A stretch of DNA of 64,000 nucleotides from Leucaena leucocephala. Its lineage: Eukaryota > Streptophyta > Magnoliopsida > Fabales > Fabaceae. Location of the stretch: assembly GCA_037074615.1 (NCBI GenBank), contig CM073518.1, positions 9,300,001 through 9,364,000 on the forward strand, in the 5' to 3' direction. Every line of letters begins with the position of its first letter. Position 1 is the first letter of the stretch. Under the pieces are notes generated by a model. That model was not told the origin of the DNA and searched no databases. It saw only the letters and a list, made by a program, of their open reading frames with translations. Made by a program: the position numbers and the translations under genes. This document shows, piece by piece, positions 26,412-37,441 of the stretch.

Positions 26412-26669
26412 GGTCGCGACCTATTGACACTGAGGTCGCGACCATACGGGCATCTGAACGTCAGAAATCTGAAAAGAGGAGACAGGTCATGACTTGAAGA
26501 TGACGAGGTCGCGACTACAAACTGCAGAGACGTCCAGTCGCGACGAGAAGCAGAGTAGGTCACGACTAACAACTCCAGAGGCGATAGGTCGCGACTAGAA
26601 GTTGAGGAAGTCATGACTGAAAGTTCCAGAGGCGAGGAGTCACGACTAGTGGACACTGAGGTCGCAACC
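26412..26669. repeat. Array 1 of the GGTCGCGACC motif (51-bp dimer)
   Basis: Ten recognisable copies start at 26412, 26434, 26485, 26507, 26536, 26558, 26587, 26609, 26638 and 26660. Spacings are 22, 51, 22, 29, 22, 29, 22, 29, 22, so one copy expected at 26463 has decayed. Several spacers after the second member contain CAGAG. Variants such as GTCATGAC and GTCACGAC are single-transition derivatives of the CpG core. Confidence 0.9.
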
Positions 26670-26796
26670 AAAGCTCGAATATCGAAGGTAACACTTTTTT
26701 CTCCTTGACTTAAACACATTCGGTAGATCCTGGATGGGAATGGAAAAAATTTTAAAGTTAATTTTCGCTGCGTGTCTTCCAATTCCCTACAATTGT

Positions 26797-27654
26797 TTGG
26801 TTGGATTGTTGTCTTATATGTTATGTCTGAAGCTCTAATGCAATGCTATGATCATATGTTATTGAGTATGGAGGCACGCAGCATACTTATCTGTACACAA
26901 TCACAAGCAAGCACTATCACACTGCATTACATATATTGTTATGATTATTACTACTGAGATTCCCCCAAAATCTCATTCCCCATGTCTAACCCATTACAGG
27001 GAGGTTATGTTGAAATGAATTTTGAGAATTTTAAGAGACGCCGTTATGCTGTCGAAATTATGACAAGATAGCAGTAATGAAGAAAAGAGCTGATACGTAC
27101 TGTGTACGTAGGTACTATCTAGCTGGTTCATCCAGTCTTTCCTGGGTACTTATGTAGAATGGTAGTTCTCATGAGAATTACCGAATCAGTACAAGATCAG
27201 CTACTTTTAAAGATGAAGCCCAGCCGTTATACTGCCGGATTTCAGGCAGGAAAAGATGTAATAGAAATACAAGGATTTTGTGTATGCCCTGTTGTATGAT
27301 AATTTAGTATTTAATAATAAATATTGTTTGGCATATTAAATTTATGTATGAGAAATTATGAGAGAGAAATTCGCAGGTCCTGAGGTAGCAGTGTTTTGAC
27401 CTCAGTTTGACCTAGTAAACGGAGGAGTTTGGCCACGAAATTTGGTGAGCCAGTAGTACACATCTGGGGCATTACGTGGATAGGTAATAAGCCTCATTTG
27501 GATGTGCAGAACGAGATAAATTATTTTTCAAATTAAAGGTTCAGAATAAGGAACTTAAGAGTAAAGTTTTAAATTTCTGGGCTTGAGTTAAGGTATAATC
27601 GAGCTATCTAGCTTCCGCAAGTGTACTCTGAGGGGTCTAAGGGAGGATGTTTCA
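26797..27654 (+). mobile_element. E4 5' LTR, second segment
   Basis: Resumes after the copia solo LTR and ends GGATGTTTCA, directly followed by the PBS. Compared with the 3' LTR it lacks about 25 bp near 27119 (the GGAGGCTGGAAGTGAGTGG block present in all other copies). Confidence 0.9.
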
Positions 27655-27657
27655 TTT

Positions 27658-27669
27658 TGGTATCAGAGC
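27658..27669 (+). other. E4 primer-binding site (initiator tRNA-Met)
   Basis: TGGTATCAGAGC follows the LTR end after a TTT spacer. It is complementary to the 3' end of plant initiator tRNA-Met, the usual primer of plant chromoviruses. Confidence 0.93.
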
Positions 27670-27804
27670 AATAGGTTCTGTCATAAACCAGACAGGATTT
27701 TGGTTTAGAGCATAAGATTCTAGCACAGAACAGAAGGTTCTGGCTCAGTGATGCTCTGATTAAGAAAGGTTATTTCCCCTAGAGTATAGGATAACGACGC
27801 TCAA

Positions 27805-27957
27805 GGTCACGACAAATATGGGTGTAGGTCGCGACAGAGATTCAAAGAGAGATCAGGTTGTGACGAGTATGTTTCAAGGTCGCGACTAATAATCACAGAG
27901 AGTTGAGGTTGCGACGAGATAGGTCTTGTGTCGCGACTAATCTGTACAGAAGAATTA
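27805..27957. repeat. Array 2 of the GGTCGCGACC motif, in the E4 leader
   Basis: Six copies start at 27805, 27827, 27856, 27878, 27907 and 27929: spacing exactly 22, 29, 22, 29, 22, i.e. three 51-bp units. The first member of each pair tends to be followed by GAG, the second by TAA. It lies between PBS and gag, where E2 and E3 instead have the pre-gag ORF. Confidence 0.93.
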
Positions 27958-28055
27958 AAGGTTTAGAGAAGCCCAGTGGAGGTAAAGCTCCTAAATGAGT
28001 AAGTAGTATGATGTTAATGTGTTTACTTTTCTTTTTCTGATTAACAAGGAACAAG

Positions 28056-29245
28056 ATGGTGAACACAAAAGGGGGACGTAGAACTCAAGTGGAGGAGCCA
28101 CACAGAGAGGAAGCTGGCAACTCCATTGAGGTAGATCCTATGCAAGTCATCCTTGCTAGGCTGGATCAGCAGCAAAGGATGATGGAGGAGATGAGAGCGG
28201 AACAAGTTCGCCGAGATCAGGAAAGGGATGCAACTATAGCTACTCTTACAGCTATAGTTAATCAATTACGGACCCCTGATAGACCAGTAGAAGGGATAAC
28301 AGGAATTCCTCCAAATAATGAGCAGTCAAGAATAGAGGATCCAGTGGCAGATCCTAATAGCATTCAGCAATGGATGGAGCAATTCCAAAGGTACAATCCT
28401 CTGGCGTTTTAGGGGACGTTCGACGTCCAAGTAGCTGAAGATTGGATAGATCAGCTAGAGAAGAATTTTGAGGTACTCGACTGCCCATCAGGAAGAAAAG
28501 CTCAGATGGCTATTTTCAAGCTAGAGAAGGATGCGCGAAGATGGTGGTGGAATACCGAGCTTATTCTTCAGGCAAAAGGAATCCCAATTACATAGGAAGT
28601 GTTTATGGGATAGTTTAGGGAAAAATACTTTCCCCAGTCAGTGAGGGACGCGAAGGAAGTTGAGTTCCTTACTTTAAAGTAGGGAGAGAAAGAGCCATTC
28701 GACAAGTATTTGGCTAAGTATCTCTGATTGTCGAGCTATTCTACGTACCTTAGAAGAATGGAGGATGAAGAATGGTCGACAAAGGGTTAGTAGAGGGTCT
28801 GAGCAGTGCCCTAAAGGAAAGGATAATTCCTCAGCAACTTACGCAGTTTAATAGAGCGGTAGAAATCTGCAGATTGACAGAAAGAAGTGCGAACAATCAT
28901 GCAGTAGCCGGGAATAGCATAAGGAGCAAGGAAGTGACTAGGCCAGAGGTAAGAGGTAAAGAAGTATTGGCTAAGAGCACTCTGGGAGGTAGCTCAAGTT
29001 ATGAAGCCAATAACAATAACAAGAGAAAAAGGCAATAGTTTAGGCAGGGGATTGATCAAGGTGAGGGTCAGGTTGGAGGACAAAGATGTCAAAGATGTGG
29101 AAGGAGCCATGGCACAAGGGAGTGTCGAGCAGGGCAAAGCGGCTATTTTATTTGTGGCGAGAAAGGTCACTTTGCAAGAGTTTGCCCTAAGAATGCTGAC
29201 ATTCCTAGGCCAAAGACAACAGGAAGGGTGTTTGCTCTTACCACA
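28056..29245 (+). pseudogene. gag: E4 gag, decayed
   Basis: Opens with ATG (MVNTKGGRRTQVEEP) and a Q/E-rich coiled-coil-like stretch, then a stop TAG at about 28410. The same frame continues with the gag core (DWIDQLEKNFEVLDCP, WWWNTELILQAKGIP, REKYFPQSVRD). At least four more stops follow, each explained by one C-to-T or G-to-A change. A frameshift near 28772 leads into LVEGLSSALKERI, and near 29135 a CCHC knuckle (C-x2-C-GEKGHFARVC) is encoded in another frame. It ends in a linker homologous to E3 (GRVFALT) before protease. Not functional. It is the only coding remnant in E4. Confidence 0.88.
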
Positions 29246-29475
29246 AACAGAGTCTCCAAATCCCCTAAAGTCGACCCTAAGAATGGTTAAGAGAACCATA
29301 GCTGTAAGGGCGACTGAGCTGTAAGAAATTGTATGCCTAATTATAAATATGATGTAAATGATGAGATTAATGAAGAGTTCTTTTCTGATCTAGAGAAAAT
29401 GGTTATTATAATAAGTCATGAGAGATAATTAGTAAGATAAGAAATCTGTCTTAACTTAGTGATGAGGGTGCTGTA
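29246..29475 (+). other. E4 internal remnant without pol
   Basis: No protease, RT or integrase motifs are seen in any frame. This is where the protease would begin in E3. Confidence 0.6.
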
Positions 29476-31618
29476 TGTAACATCCCAGTTTTTAGGCCTA
29501 GAGATGCAGAGATAGCCTAAGATTGAGAGGCTACTAGACCCCTTTTTAGCAGAAGTTCCAGAGGAACGTAAAGAGTTTCAGGGACTGAGCTACGAGTAAG
29601 TAAAGGTACGGGGACTTATGTGTAAACAGTAGAAGTCCCAAGGGGTAAATGGACATTTGGGGATGATGTAAAGGTCAAGGTTCAAGAGTTGACCAGTTAG
29701 GTCGCGATGATAAAGAAGTTGGTCGCGACGAGAGTGTATTATGGTCGCGACTAATATTGGCAGAGAGGATTGGTCGTGACGGATATGTATGTGGTGTCAC
29801 GACTAATGAGTAGAATAAGCCTGGTTGCGACTAAAAAGTGATGTGGTCGCGACGAAAGACTGTTATGGTCGCGACTAAAGGATGTTGTGGTTGCGACTAA
29901 TGAACCAAAAGGTGTTATGTCACGATGAGATGATGGCTAGGTCGCGACTAGTGACTATAAGTGGTGCTAGCCGTATGAGATCTAGTGGGCCAAGAGTTGT
30001 GAAGGTCCAAACGAGATAGTTTTTCGGTTAGAGATAGAACTGGGGAAGAAGGTCAGATACAGGAAAGGTTATCTAGAAACCATGAGGTAGACTGATAAGG
30101 CATCCTCATGGGACCCACAAGATGACACATGGCATTAGAGTAGTGATTGGTGACCTTTCAGTAGAGTAAAGTTACTCGGTTGGCACAAAATCGAGGAAGT
30201 GATCAGATAAGTCTGAGACTTATCTGGATAGCATTGGGAAGCGTGCAAGGTCTCTTCCAAACGCCACATGGCATTGATTTGGAGGAAGCAGATAAAGCTA
30301 AGGGCACGTATTACGAGGCAGGACTCTGGCCCGGTGAGTCAGCTGCTGAGGTGTCCAGGATTTTCAGCATGTGCAAAATGTGACGCTGAGGTGGCATGCT
30401 GAGGTGTCCCGATGATGTCATGCATGATGCAGTAAAAGGAAATTAAGGAAAATAGGGAATTCCAGGAAAAACCAGGACCACAGGATCAGATGGCATGGAA
30501 ATTACAGAAATGCCATTGGGAAACCCTATATATACCCCCTTGCCTTCATTTCCATTCACGCATGGGCAAGGCAAGGGAGAGAAAGAAGAGAGAGAAGGAG
30601 AAGGAAGGAAGAGAGAAAGGAGAAAAGGAAGTAAGGAAGTTCTGGCGGAGCTGGAAGCAGAATAAGGATAGTGGAGTTCTGCTAAGCTAGCCAGGTAGTA
30701 ACTAATCCTAGCTTTTATGTAATGGCTTTGTGATTTGATGTGCTATTGTTTGGTTGGATTGTTGTCTTATATGTTATGTATGAAGCTCTGCTGTAATGCT
30801 ATGATCATATGTTATTAAGCATGGAAGCACGCAGCATACTTATCTGTACACAATCACAAGCAAGCACTGTCACACTGCATTACATATATTGTTATGATTG
30901 TTGCTACTAAGATTCCCCCGAATCTCATCCCCATACATAACCCATTACAGGGAGGTTATGCTGAAGTGGATTTTGAGAATGCTAAGAGACGCCGTTATGC
31001 TGCCGAAGTAAAAACTGAACATCAGTATATGATAAGTACTGTGTACGTAGTGCTGTCTAAGGAGGCTAGAAGTGAGTGGACCTAGCCAGTTCATCTAGTC
31101 TTTCCTGGGTACTACGTAGAATGGTAGTTCTCATGAGGGGATTACCGAATCAGTACAGTTCAATTCTTTGTACAGATGAAGCGTAGCGGTTATGCTGCAG
31201 AAGTTTAGGCAGAAAGAGATGTAATAAAGATAGAAAGATTATGTATATGTCTTGTTGTGTATGCCTTGCTGTATGACATTACGTTATTCAATGATAAATA
31301 TTGTTTGGCATATTCAATTTATGTATGGTAAATTAAGGGGAAATTCGCAGGTCCTGAGGCAGCAGTGTTCTAACCTCAGTTTGACCTAGTAAACGGAGGA
31401 GTCTGGCCACGAGATTTAGTGAACTAGTAGTACACATCTGGGGTATTCCGTGGATAGGTATTAAGCCTTAATTGGATGTGTAGAAGGTGAGAAACCAGTT
31501 CTCAAAGTAAAGGTTCAGAATAAGGAACTTAAGAGTTAAAAGTTAAATCTCTGGACTTAAGTTAAGCTAATAATGCTTCTGCAAGTGTACTCTGAGGAGT
31601 CTAAGGGAGGATGTTTCA
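29476..31618 (+). mobile_element. Solo gypsy LTR inside the E4 interior
   Basis: TGTAACATCCCAG...GGATGTTTCA, 2143 bp, with CTGTA on both sides (29471-29475, 31619-31623). The U3 carries an array of GTCGCGAC motifs (29700-29949) not seen in most related LTRs. TATATATA at 30527-30534 is the likely TATA box, followed by a GA-rich leader and the usual U5 modules. The Lys/Glu-rich frame at 30490-30690 is only the translation of the GA-rich leader. Confidence 0.93.
29700..29949. repeat. Array 3 of the GGTCGCGACC motif, in LTR U3
   Basis: Eleven copies start at 29700, 29721, 29743, 29772, 29795, 29823, 29845, 29867, 29889, 29918 and 29940. Spacings are 21, 22, 29, 23, 28, 22, 22, 22, 29 and 22, so the same 22/29 rhythm with some 22-bp runs. 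GAC-GAG and GAC-TAA endings and a CAGAGAG spacer are again visible. Confidence 0.9.
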
Positions 31619-31623
31619 CTGTA

Positions 31624-31900
31624 TGAGAGGTTAGAACATGGATAGCTGAAAGCAACTATAATGAGAGATGTTAGTTGCTAAGAATCCATGTGGAGGGTCT
31701 GGGACCAAGCTGTTGCTCCTCTAGACCATCACTGGAGTAAGGATAAGACAGAGAGGGATGATCTTACTCGTTATATATATGGCTGCGTTATAAAAACCAT
31801 ATAGCGCCCTTAAGTATAGATCAGTAAGAAGTTCTCTTCAGAAAAAATGAGGTACCCCCTTAAAATTTCGAGGATGAAATTTTTAAAAGGGGAGGAGAAT
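31624..31900 (+). other. E4 3' untranslated region and PPT
   Basis: The interior resumes after the CTGTA duplication; no coding frame. It ends with TTTTAAAAGGGGAGGAGAAT (31881-31900), the PPT, right before the LTR start. The AAATTTCGAGGATGAAATTT block upstream of the PPT resembles E3 (AAATTTTGGGGACGAAATTT). Confidence 0.85.
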
Positions 31901-34859
31901 TGTAACATCCCGATTTTTGGGTCTAGGAGAACTGGGAGGTAGTCTGATATGGGCAGGCTGCTAAACCCGTATCCTATGGTAGTAATCTGATATGGGCGGA
32001 TTACTTACCTATATTTTGTAGGAATCCGAGGGATGAGCTAAGTTCCTCAGGATTTAAAGATGAGTTAAGTCTTTGACCTACAAAATAGGGATAGTTCACC
32101 TAGGTTCAAAAAAAGGAATGTAAGGAATATCCTAAGTCTTAAGCCTAAGAATTCTGCAGGTAGTTAGATATGGGCTGGCTCCTTAGTAAGATAACCTGAT
32201 ATGGGCAGGTTGTCGAGCCTTTCAATTAACAATGACTCCCGAAGAGTTCATGGGATGAGTTGTTGAAAGAGAATTTCTAGAACTTAAGATGAAGGATAAG
32301 AAGAGGAGTAAAGATGCCAGAAAGAGAATTCAGGGGCATAATCGTAATTATAGGAAAGATCAGGCTGGTAACCGATGAGTACCATATTTTGCAAAAAATA
32401 GAGAAAATTATGCTGATCATTTCACTGAACTATGAAATGTGCATACGAGGTCTCTATGAGTATGAAAGAATTATTGGAAGTTAAGGGACTTGATTGTAAA
32501 AAGGAAAAGTTTCCAGGGGCAAAATGTTAATTATGGAAAGTTCAGCCGAAAATGGCTTGGAACTGCCCGGAAGCATTTCAGTCCCAAATTTTACCAGTAG
32601 ATAGAGCAGATGATGCTCAGTAATCTGGCTTAATACAGGAATTTTATCAGGACTCCAGATAGCCAAAATTGATCTGATAGTCTAAAAGTTATAAAAATTC
32701 CTACCGGATATCCTAGATCTCAGATATACGTGAAAAATTATAGGATGATGCGCCTTGATGAGGCGAATGTTAGGAAACTGACAGGATACCGATAGGAGGT
32801 CTGTAGAAAAAGTTATTCACAAATTAGTGAATTGAGACGGAGTGTGTGGCCTCCGGGTATCCGATAGGGCGATTTATCGGTATTTGAACTGAGACTGAAT
32901 GAGGTTAGATGACATCGGTTAGATGCATGTTATGACCCAAAGGGATGCTTAGACTCAGTATATCAGTTTATCTGATAAAAGGAGTCGGTGTTCGGAAATG
33001 TGCCGAAAAGGTGTAAAATGACGAAAATGCCCTTATGTTGTAAAATAGTGAAAGAATGAGTAAAGGGTATTTTGGTCATTTGACTAAGGTTAGACAGTCA
33101 AGAAAGGATATCTGGACAGTTGACTAGGGTCAGAGAGTACTCTGGTAAGAGGTGAAAAGATAATAATGCCCCTAGACTCATTAAAGAAAAGAAAGAGGAA
33201 CCAAGGGCATTTTGGTAATTTGCCAAGGGATGTTTCTTGGGAATCGAGCCATCAGAGTAGTTGAGTTTGATCAGGGCCCAAGATAGCAGTCCCAAGGTGC
33301 AAAAACGTAGCCCAACATATATGTGGGAAAAAGTGGCATTAAAATACTATTTTAATGATGTTTCAATAAAGTAGAGTTACTCGGTCAGCACGATAACCGA
33401 GGAAGTGATCAGATAAAGTTCTGGACTTATCTGGATAGCATTGGATGGCGTGAAAGGTGCCAGCAAGATGCCACATGGCGCCAACATAGAGGAAGAAGAA
33501 AAGTTAAGGACACGTGGCACGATCTCAGCCGTTGATTACGGTGCAAGACTCTGGAACTGTCTGGAAACGCTGAGTCAGCAGATGAGGTGTCCCAGGGGCC
33601 TTCATTTGCGCCATGTGATAGATTAGGTGTCCCCTGAGGTGTACCTTGGATGATGTTATGATGATGCAGTAAAGGGAATAAAGAAATTAGGAAATTCCAG
33701 GAAAATCGGTGGCCACAAGTTTAGAGTTCTTGAGAATTACGGAAGTGCCATCGGTGGAAACTATAAATACCCCCTCCCCCATTCATTTGTCTTCACGGTT
33801 TATCAAGGAAAAGAGAGAGAAATAAGAGAGAGAAGGAGAAAGAAAGAAAGAGAGAAAGAAAGGAAGTTTTGGTGGAGCTGGAAGCAGTATAGAGATAGTA
33901 GAGTTCTGCTAAGCTAGCCAGGTAGTAACTAATCCTAGCTTTTATGTAATGACTTTGTGATTGGATGTGCTATTATTTGGTTGGATTGTTGTCTTATATG
34001 TTATGTCTGAAGCTCTACTGCAATGCTATGATCATATGTTATTGAGTATGGAAGCACGCGGTATACTTATCTGTACACAATCATAAGCAAGCACTGTCAC
34101 ACTGCATTACATATATTGTTATGATTATTTACTACTGAGATTCCCCCGGATCTCATTCCCCATGTCTAACCCATTACAGGGAGGTTATGTTAAAATGAAT
34201 TTTGAGAATTTTAAGAGACGCCGTTATGCTGCCAAAATTATGACAAGATAGCAGTAGTGAAGAAAGGAGCTGATACGTACTGTGTACGTAGGTACTGTCT
34301 AAGGAGGCTGAAAGTGAGTGGAACTAGCTGGTTCATCTAGTCTTTCCTGGGTACTTACGTAGAATGGTAGTTCTCACAGGAATTACCGAATCGGTACAAG
34401 ATCAGTTACTTTCTAAAGACGAAGCGTAGCCGATATACTGCCGGATTTCAGGCCGAAAAAATGTAATAGAAATATGAGGATTTTGTGTATGCCCTGTTGT
34501 ATGACAATTTATTATTTAATAATAAATATTGTATGGCATATTAAATTTGTGTATGAGAAATTATAAGAAAGAAATTTGCAGGTCCTGAGGTAGCAGTGTT
34601 TTGACCTCACTTTGACCTAGTATAAGGATGAATTTGGCCACGAAATTTGGTGAGCCAGTGGCACACATCTAGGGCATTACGTGGATAGGTAATAAGCCTC
34701 ATTTGGATGTGTAAAACGAGATAAATTGGTTTTCAACTTAAAGGTTCAGAATAAGGAACTTAAGAGTAAAATTTTAAATTTTTGGGCTTGAGTTAAGGTA
34801 TAATCGAACTATCTAGCTTCCGCAAGTGTACTCTGAGGGGTCTAAGGGAGGATGTTTCA
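31901..34859 (+). mobile_element. E4 3' LTR
   Basis: TGTAACATCCCG...GGATGTTTCA, 2959 bp, uninterrupted. TATA box 33762-33769, donor-like AGGTAGTAACTAATCC near 33924, acceptor-like CATTACAG near 34180. U5 keeps the TACGTAC-TGT-GTACGTA hairpin. Confidence 0.93.
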
Positions 34860-34864
34860 TGAAT

Positions 34865-36118
34865 AACGTTCCCTAAACAATGATATTTTAAAATATATTT
34901 AGTTATTTGATATTTTAATTAAATGTTAATTTTAGCATGATTTACGAAAAGCAAGCATATGAACTTATGGCTTTACATGTTAGAAATGATTTATTCAAAT
35001 TCATTATTGAATACTTGATTATATGATTGACAAAATATTATAATGATTTATCATAAATGTTCATGCTGGGGAGGTTTCATGATTATGAATGATTTTAATA
35101 ACAATTGTTGAATTGAAAGCGTTATGATTATTTAAATGTCAAATTACCCCCACGCATGTTAGAAAGGTTTTAAAGGACGGAATACAGAACGCTGGTTACT
35201 AACAGTAGTACTGTTAGTCCTTGGTGCACCATGGTTAAACCCGAGCTCGACGGACATTCGTGAGTCTCATACTAGCGCCTGTTATTCGTGGGATTTATTC
35301 CCGTGCCTGTTATTCGTGGGTCTTGTACCTGCTCCTATATTTCGTGGGTTTCATACCTGCGCCTATTTTACGTGGCCTCGAGTCACGACGGATTGGTCAG
35401 TTACCCTCGTGGACTGTGTGTCCACGCCTGTTTCGTTCTGTTGAAGTCCTACGAAAAAAGGTGTTATTTGAAACGGTTGTTTTAAACATTTTTTTAAAAG
35501 AAAACGTTTACTGAGTTATTTGTTTGAATTACGAAACTATATGAATTATGTTTAAGGGTATTGAAAATCAATTATTGTTGAAGTCCTGCGGAAAAGTGAT
35601 TGATCTGAAATGATTGTTTTGAGATGTTTTTCATGAAATGAAGTGTTTACTTTCATGAAATGAAGTTTACTGAAACAATTGCATTGAATTACGAGATATT
35701 ATGATTTACACTTAAACATGCTGAAGTTGTTTATTTTCACATTTCAAATTATATTTTTGGGACGTTATTCACGAGTAGATTATTTGGCTTTAGATAGTGC
35801 AGTTGACCCTATTCCTCCAGCTGAGCAGTGAATAGTCTCACGTTTGATCCGAAGCCATTGTTTTGGCACGTCGACTTTTGAAGTAATTATATTTTTTAAA
35901 ATACATGTATTATTTTACTAAAGGGTTAGATGCTCCACCTAACTTATAGATAAAGTTCTGTTTTCGTATCATTTCAGAAAGTATCTGAATTTGAATTAAA
36001 GTATTTGCCTTTTCATTTAAACTGAAATTATGTTATGATTATGACTTTAAAGGTTTCATTTAAAGTTTAAGGCTTAAGGAATGTGAATTTATTCATATTC
36101 TGTGCCGGTCACGGTTCA
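34865..36118 (+). mobile_element. E5 3' LTR, segment 3
   Basis: Resumes after the TGAAT duplication of E4 and ends GGTCACGGTTCA at the junction with E2 gag. Contains the 28-bp tandem array. No ORF of interest. Confidence 0.7.
35249..35388. repeat. 28-bp imperfect tandem repeat, about five units
   Basis: Units start at 35249, 35277, 35305, 35333 and 35361, exactly 28 bp apart. Core GCCTGTTATTCGTGGG in units 2 and 3, more diverged in units 1, 4 and 5. It lies in the last third of the E5 LTR. Confidence 0.88.
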
Positions 36119-37263
36119 AATTTTGGGAGCTTTCCACAAGTATAGAAGACATTTTGGCCCACCCAACAAGGCCTATCCCCATGATTTTTCCCACATTTAT
36201 TGCACACTCGAGCTCTTGTGTCTCTGTTACTCGGCCTTCCTCGGTAATTTCCTTTGCCAGGTCTCCTATTTTGCCATGGTTGCTTCATTTTTCTATAGTT
36301 GCTACTTCTTGCAGCATCTTGGCTTCGACCGGCCCTCTCAGGATTTGTCTGTTCCTTGCTTACAGGCTTAGACAATATCTTGTGATTCATACTGTTCTCT
36401 ACTATACGGCATGCCTCTACAGCCTTGTTGAACTGATTGTACTGTTGAGGAGTCAGCTTCTCCTTCAACATAGAGTTCAATCCTCTGATCATCCTCTCGG
36501 TCATCCACCTCTCATCATCTACTTGGCGTAAATATGTTGAATACTGAGAAAGACGAATGAATTTGTCCAAGTACTCGTCAAAGGATTCTCTTTCTCCTTG
36601 TCTCAGCACAAGGAACTCCGCTTCTCTTTCATCCCTCACAGACTGAGGAAAATACTTCGCATAGAACTGTTTAAGAAACACTTCCTAAGTGACTGGAATG
36701 TTTCTTGCTTGCATGAGCAGTTCTGTATTTTTCCACCACCTATCAGCATCCTTCTCCAGCTGGTAGATGGCCATCTGAGCCTTCGTCTCCATTGGGCAAT
36801 TCAGAACTTTAAAAATCTTTTCCAATCTACTGATCTAATCCTCTGCAGCTTGGACCTCAAATGTTCCTTCAAATATAGGAGGATTATGCTGGCAGAACCT
36901 GACCATCCACTGCTGGATGCTAACCACATTATCTCTTTGCTCAGCCCTTCTCTGCGGCTGTACTGGTTGTTGCTGTACTCTTTCAGGTTCTCTATTTATT
37001 GTCTCAGAAGGCTCTACCGGACGCTGTACTCTTTTTACTGTTGTATTTGTTGCTTCAGATAGTTCTGGAAGCCTCATATTGTTCACTGCTTCAGTCACTG
37101 TTACGGATATAGCAGTATCTCTATCTTTTTCACTTCATGCTTGTGCCGCACGCATTTCTTCTATCATTTTCTATTGTTGCTCCAGCCTCTCTAAGATTAG
37201 TTGATTAATATCCCTTGTGTTTTCTGGTTCCTCTGTCGTAAAGGTTCTTCTTGCTCGAACCAT
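36119..37263 (-). pseudogene. gag: E2 gag, N-terminal and core part
   Basis: The start ATG is at 37263 (MVRAR, like MVRTRK of E3). A 190-codon block (36109-36681) encodes YFPQSVRDEREAEFLVLRQG, then DEYLDKFIRLSQYSTYLRQV, and CNKCGKNHGDRPC followed by CGK, where E5 interrupts the second knuckle. Stops interrupt the coiled-coil region (e.g. near 37175 and 37135) and the middle (36682-36840). The rest of gag (HFSREC) lies at 16338 on the far side of E5. Confidence 0.9.
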
Positions 37264-37441
37264 TTCGCTTTACTGTCTAGTAGAAAATCTAACAGAAGAG
37301 GAATACGATGAACAACATAATTTACATTCCATTCAAAACATGTCATATGCATACAGTCATTAAAAGTCATACATATAGTGCCATAGTGGTCTTTGAACAT
37401 ATCATAACTACATGGAGAACATCATTATTTCTAAACATACC

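Larger units (their letters stand above)
24861..26791 (+). mobile_element. Solo Ty1/copia LTR (Angela-like) with a 51-bp repeat array
   Basis: TGTTGGAGATTATGCCCTAG...TTCCCTACA, 1931 bp, flanked by ATTGT on both sides (24856-24860, 26792-26796); removing it restores the gypsy LTR sequence CTATTGTTTGG. The TGTTGGA-ATGCCCTAG start resembles Angela-type copia LTRs (inference from memory). An AT microsatellite lies at about 25765-25815 and a TATATATTT near 26148. Its right 380 bp carries the GTCGCGAC array at 26412-26669. The short ORFs inside it are not credible genes. Confidence 0.93.
22779..34859 (+). mobile_element. E4: gag-only non-autonomous Tekay-like element
   Basis: TGAAT flanks both ends (22774-22778, 34860-34864). 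It has two LTRs of about 2.94 kb each after removing insertions, an initiator-Met PBS, a leader with a GTCGCGAC array, a decayed gag, no protease/RT/integrase, and a PPT before the 3' LTR. The interior without the nested solo LTR is only about 2.1 kb, so pol was lost before or after insertion. The LTRs differ by roughly 2-4 % by eye in the first 500 bp, more than those of E3. It would have depended on enzymes from a relative. Confidence 0.9.
16339..36118 (+). mobile_element. E5: degraded, 5'-truncated Ty3/gypsy element in E2 gag, with nested insertions
   Basis: E2 gag is broken between the two halves of its second zinc knuckle, CGK (right part, 36119 on) and HFSREC (left part, up to 16338). 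The inserted DNA carries plus-strand pol remnants, a PPT and a 3' LTR with insertions. The right end is TTCA at 36118. The left end does not look like an LTR (TCTCTGATGG), so the 5' LTR and most of gag-RT are missing. A TSD is not convincing (AAATG against AATTT), so the left junction is approximate. Confidence 0.7.

Noticed and set aside
26393..26782. Minus-strand 129-codon frame with Ser-Arg-Asp repeats
   Set aside because: The apparent repeats in the protein come from the 51-bp GTCGCGAC array; no independent evidence of coding.
26412..29949. Regular spaced repeats as a CRISPR array
   Set aside because: The repeat is only a 10-bp palindrome, spacers are conserved between units, two spacing classes alternate, and the setting is a plant retrotransposon nest with no cas genes.
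30490..30690. Lys/Glu-rich small protein frame
   Set aside because: It is the translation of the purine-rich leader just after the LTR TATA box and recurs at 58921-59160 in LTR D for the same reason.
36102..37204. Plus-strand frames of 89-154 codons
   Set aside because: They are antisense shadows of the E2 gag coding sequence, as are 41900-42245, 43730-43954, 44549-44905 and 45216-45542 over E3.
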